From positions 1 to 5,129 of the forward strand of contig DAOVFN010000054.1 of assembly GCA_030672885.1 (NCBI GenBank): 5,129 nucleotides of DNA, given 5' to 3'. Each line of letters opens with the position of its first letter. Position 1 is the first letter of the stretch. This stretch comes from Candidatus Aenigmatarchaeota archaeon (GTDB lineage: Archaea; Aenigmatarchaeota; Aenigmatarchaeia; QMZP01). The position numbers were made by a program, and so were the translations under genes. Positions 4,907 to 5,129 of the stretch are shown piece by piece. The notes below the pieces were generated by a model. It made no database searches. It was not told where the DNA came from and saw nothing but the letters and a program-made list of their open reading frames with translations.

Positions 4907-4918
4907 CCGCATATGCGG
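4907..4918. repeat. 12-bp perfect palindrome in the spacer before the first barrel gene
   Basis: CCGCATATGCGG is self-complementary. As RNA it gives a 4-bp stem with an ATAT loop. On minus a second GCCCGCA lies 13 nt upstream (4935-4929) and could compete for TGCGG. There is no T-run. The rest of the 105-nt spacer 4872-4976 shows no clear -35/-10 pair; a weak inverted repeat TCAGA/TCTGA (4946-4971) is the only other structure. Confidence 0.3.
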
Positions 4919-4976
4919 GCTACCCTTGCGGGCCTCCACCAGTCCTCAGATATTGGGGATACTATGTCTGAATCGG

Positions 4977-5129
4977 TTAAAACTTACCATCTTGGTAGAT
5001 GTCTTGGTAGATATCTTGGATGTTCGCCTTTACTGATTCCAGAAGTTTGGTGTAATGTTTGTTCCGGAGTTCGGGGCCGTGGATTCCCTTATCCATGATT
5101 TCAAATTCCTTTTTTCCGCCTATGTTATA
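4977..5129 (-). CDS. 3' end of an unrecognised gene
   Basis: A minus-strand frame is open from the right edge for 50 codons to TAA at 4977. It reads YNIGGKKEFEIMDKG at first, then a charged, helix-like section, and ends in QDIYQDIYQDGKF. The QDIY unit is doubled by a 12-bp tandem DNA repeat. An internal ATG at 5094 with a weak AAGGAA upstream would make a 39-residue protein, but the frame is open above it, so a longer gene entering from the right is more likely. I do not recognise it. One added T in the TTTT run at 4979-4982 would carry the frame on as LTDSDIVSPISEDWWRP and further, almost to the first barrel start, so the visible stop could be a frameshift. Confidence 0.5.
   Translation of the reverse strand, partial: YNIGGKKEFEIMDKGIHGPELRNKHYTKLLESVKANIQDIYQDIYQDGKF
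4989..5019. repeat. 12-bp tandem repeat, about 2.6 copies
   Basis: CTTGGTAGATGT (4991-5002) is followed by CTTGGTAGATAT (5003-5014), then CTTGG; AT precedes the first unit. The two full units differ at one base. On minus they encode the doubled QDIY near the C-terminus of the partial gene, and the unit length keeps the frame. Confidence 0.75.

Noticed and set aside
4905..4976. tRNA or known riboswitch in the spacer before the first barrel gene
   Set aside because: No cloverleaf, CCA-type acceptor stem or known riboswitch core could be laid out; only a short palindrome and weak inverted repeats are present.
4989..5019. CRISPR array start
   Set aside because: The units are 12 bp, directly adjacent without spacers, and encode QDIY in frame, so it is an ordinary coding tandem repeat.
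4913..5098. Plus-strand open frame of 61 codons at the right edge
   Set aside because: It crosses the spacer and runs antisense to the partial gene; it has no ribosome-binding site and its repeats come from the 12-bp tandem DNA repeat.

Overview
The window looks like two blocks of different character. The left block (about 1-2459) reads as archaeal. HisRS has the archaeal-looking form (GLEYYTGPIFE, WRYDRPQAGRFREF), and its ATG is placed by GTGAT, the 3' half of the archaeal GGAGGTGAT ribosome-binding motif. Genes are preceded by A/T-rich TATA-like boxes rather than clear -35/-10 pairs, no U-tailed terminators are seen, and Arg and Ile codons lean strongly to AGG and ATA. The right block (about 2510-5129) reads as bacterial. 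It has two signal-peptide beta-barrel proteins ending in Phe, AAGGAG-type ribosome-binding sites and two minus-strand hairpin-plus-T terminators. This is either a real transfer boundary or an assembly join; the sequence alone cannot tell.

Layout of the left block. 1-334 (minus) is the start of a secreted or anchored protein with a candidate operator of 12-bp direct repeats at its start. 454-1008 (minus) is a DUF1003 two-helix membrane protein. A 152-bp divergent promoter region follows, then hisS at 1161-2459 (plus).

Layout of the right block, all on minus and read from right to left. It opens with the 3' end of an unrecognised gene (5129-4977) and a 105-nt spacer. Next come a 214-aa beta-barrel protein (4871-4227), an exported 204-aa protein with EF-hand-like loops (4200-3586), a 226-aa beta-barrel protein (3662-2982) with its own terminator, and a 100-aa two-helix membrane protein (2881-2579) with its own terminator. 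That terminator lies in the convergent gap facing hisS.

How the genes may work together. The left genes look like unrelated housekeeping and envelope functions. On the right, barrel, exported protein and barrel are tightly packed (26-nt gap, then a 77-nt overlap) and share near-identical purine-rich leaders. I infer that they are co-expressed and act in the same cell envelope, but I recognise no pathway for them. Two places (near 3662 and near 4977) look as if a single missing base altered a reading frame. No stretch over 300 bases lacks a gene, and I see no tRNA, rRNA, CRISPR array or transposase.
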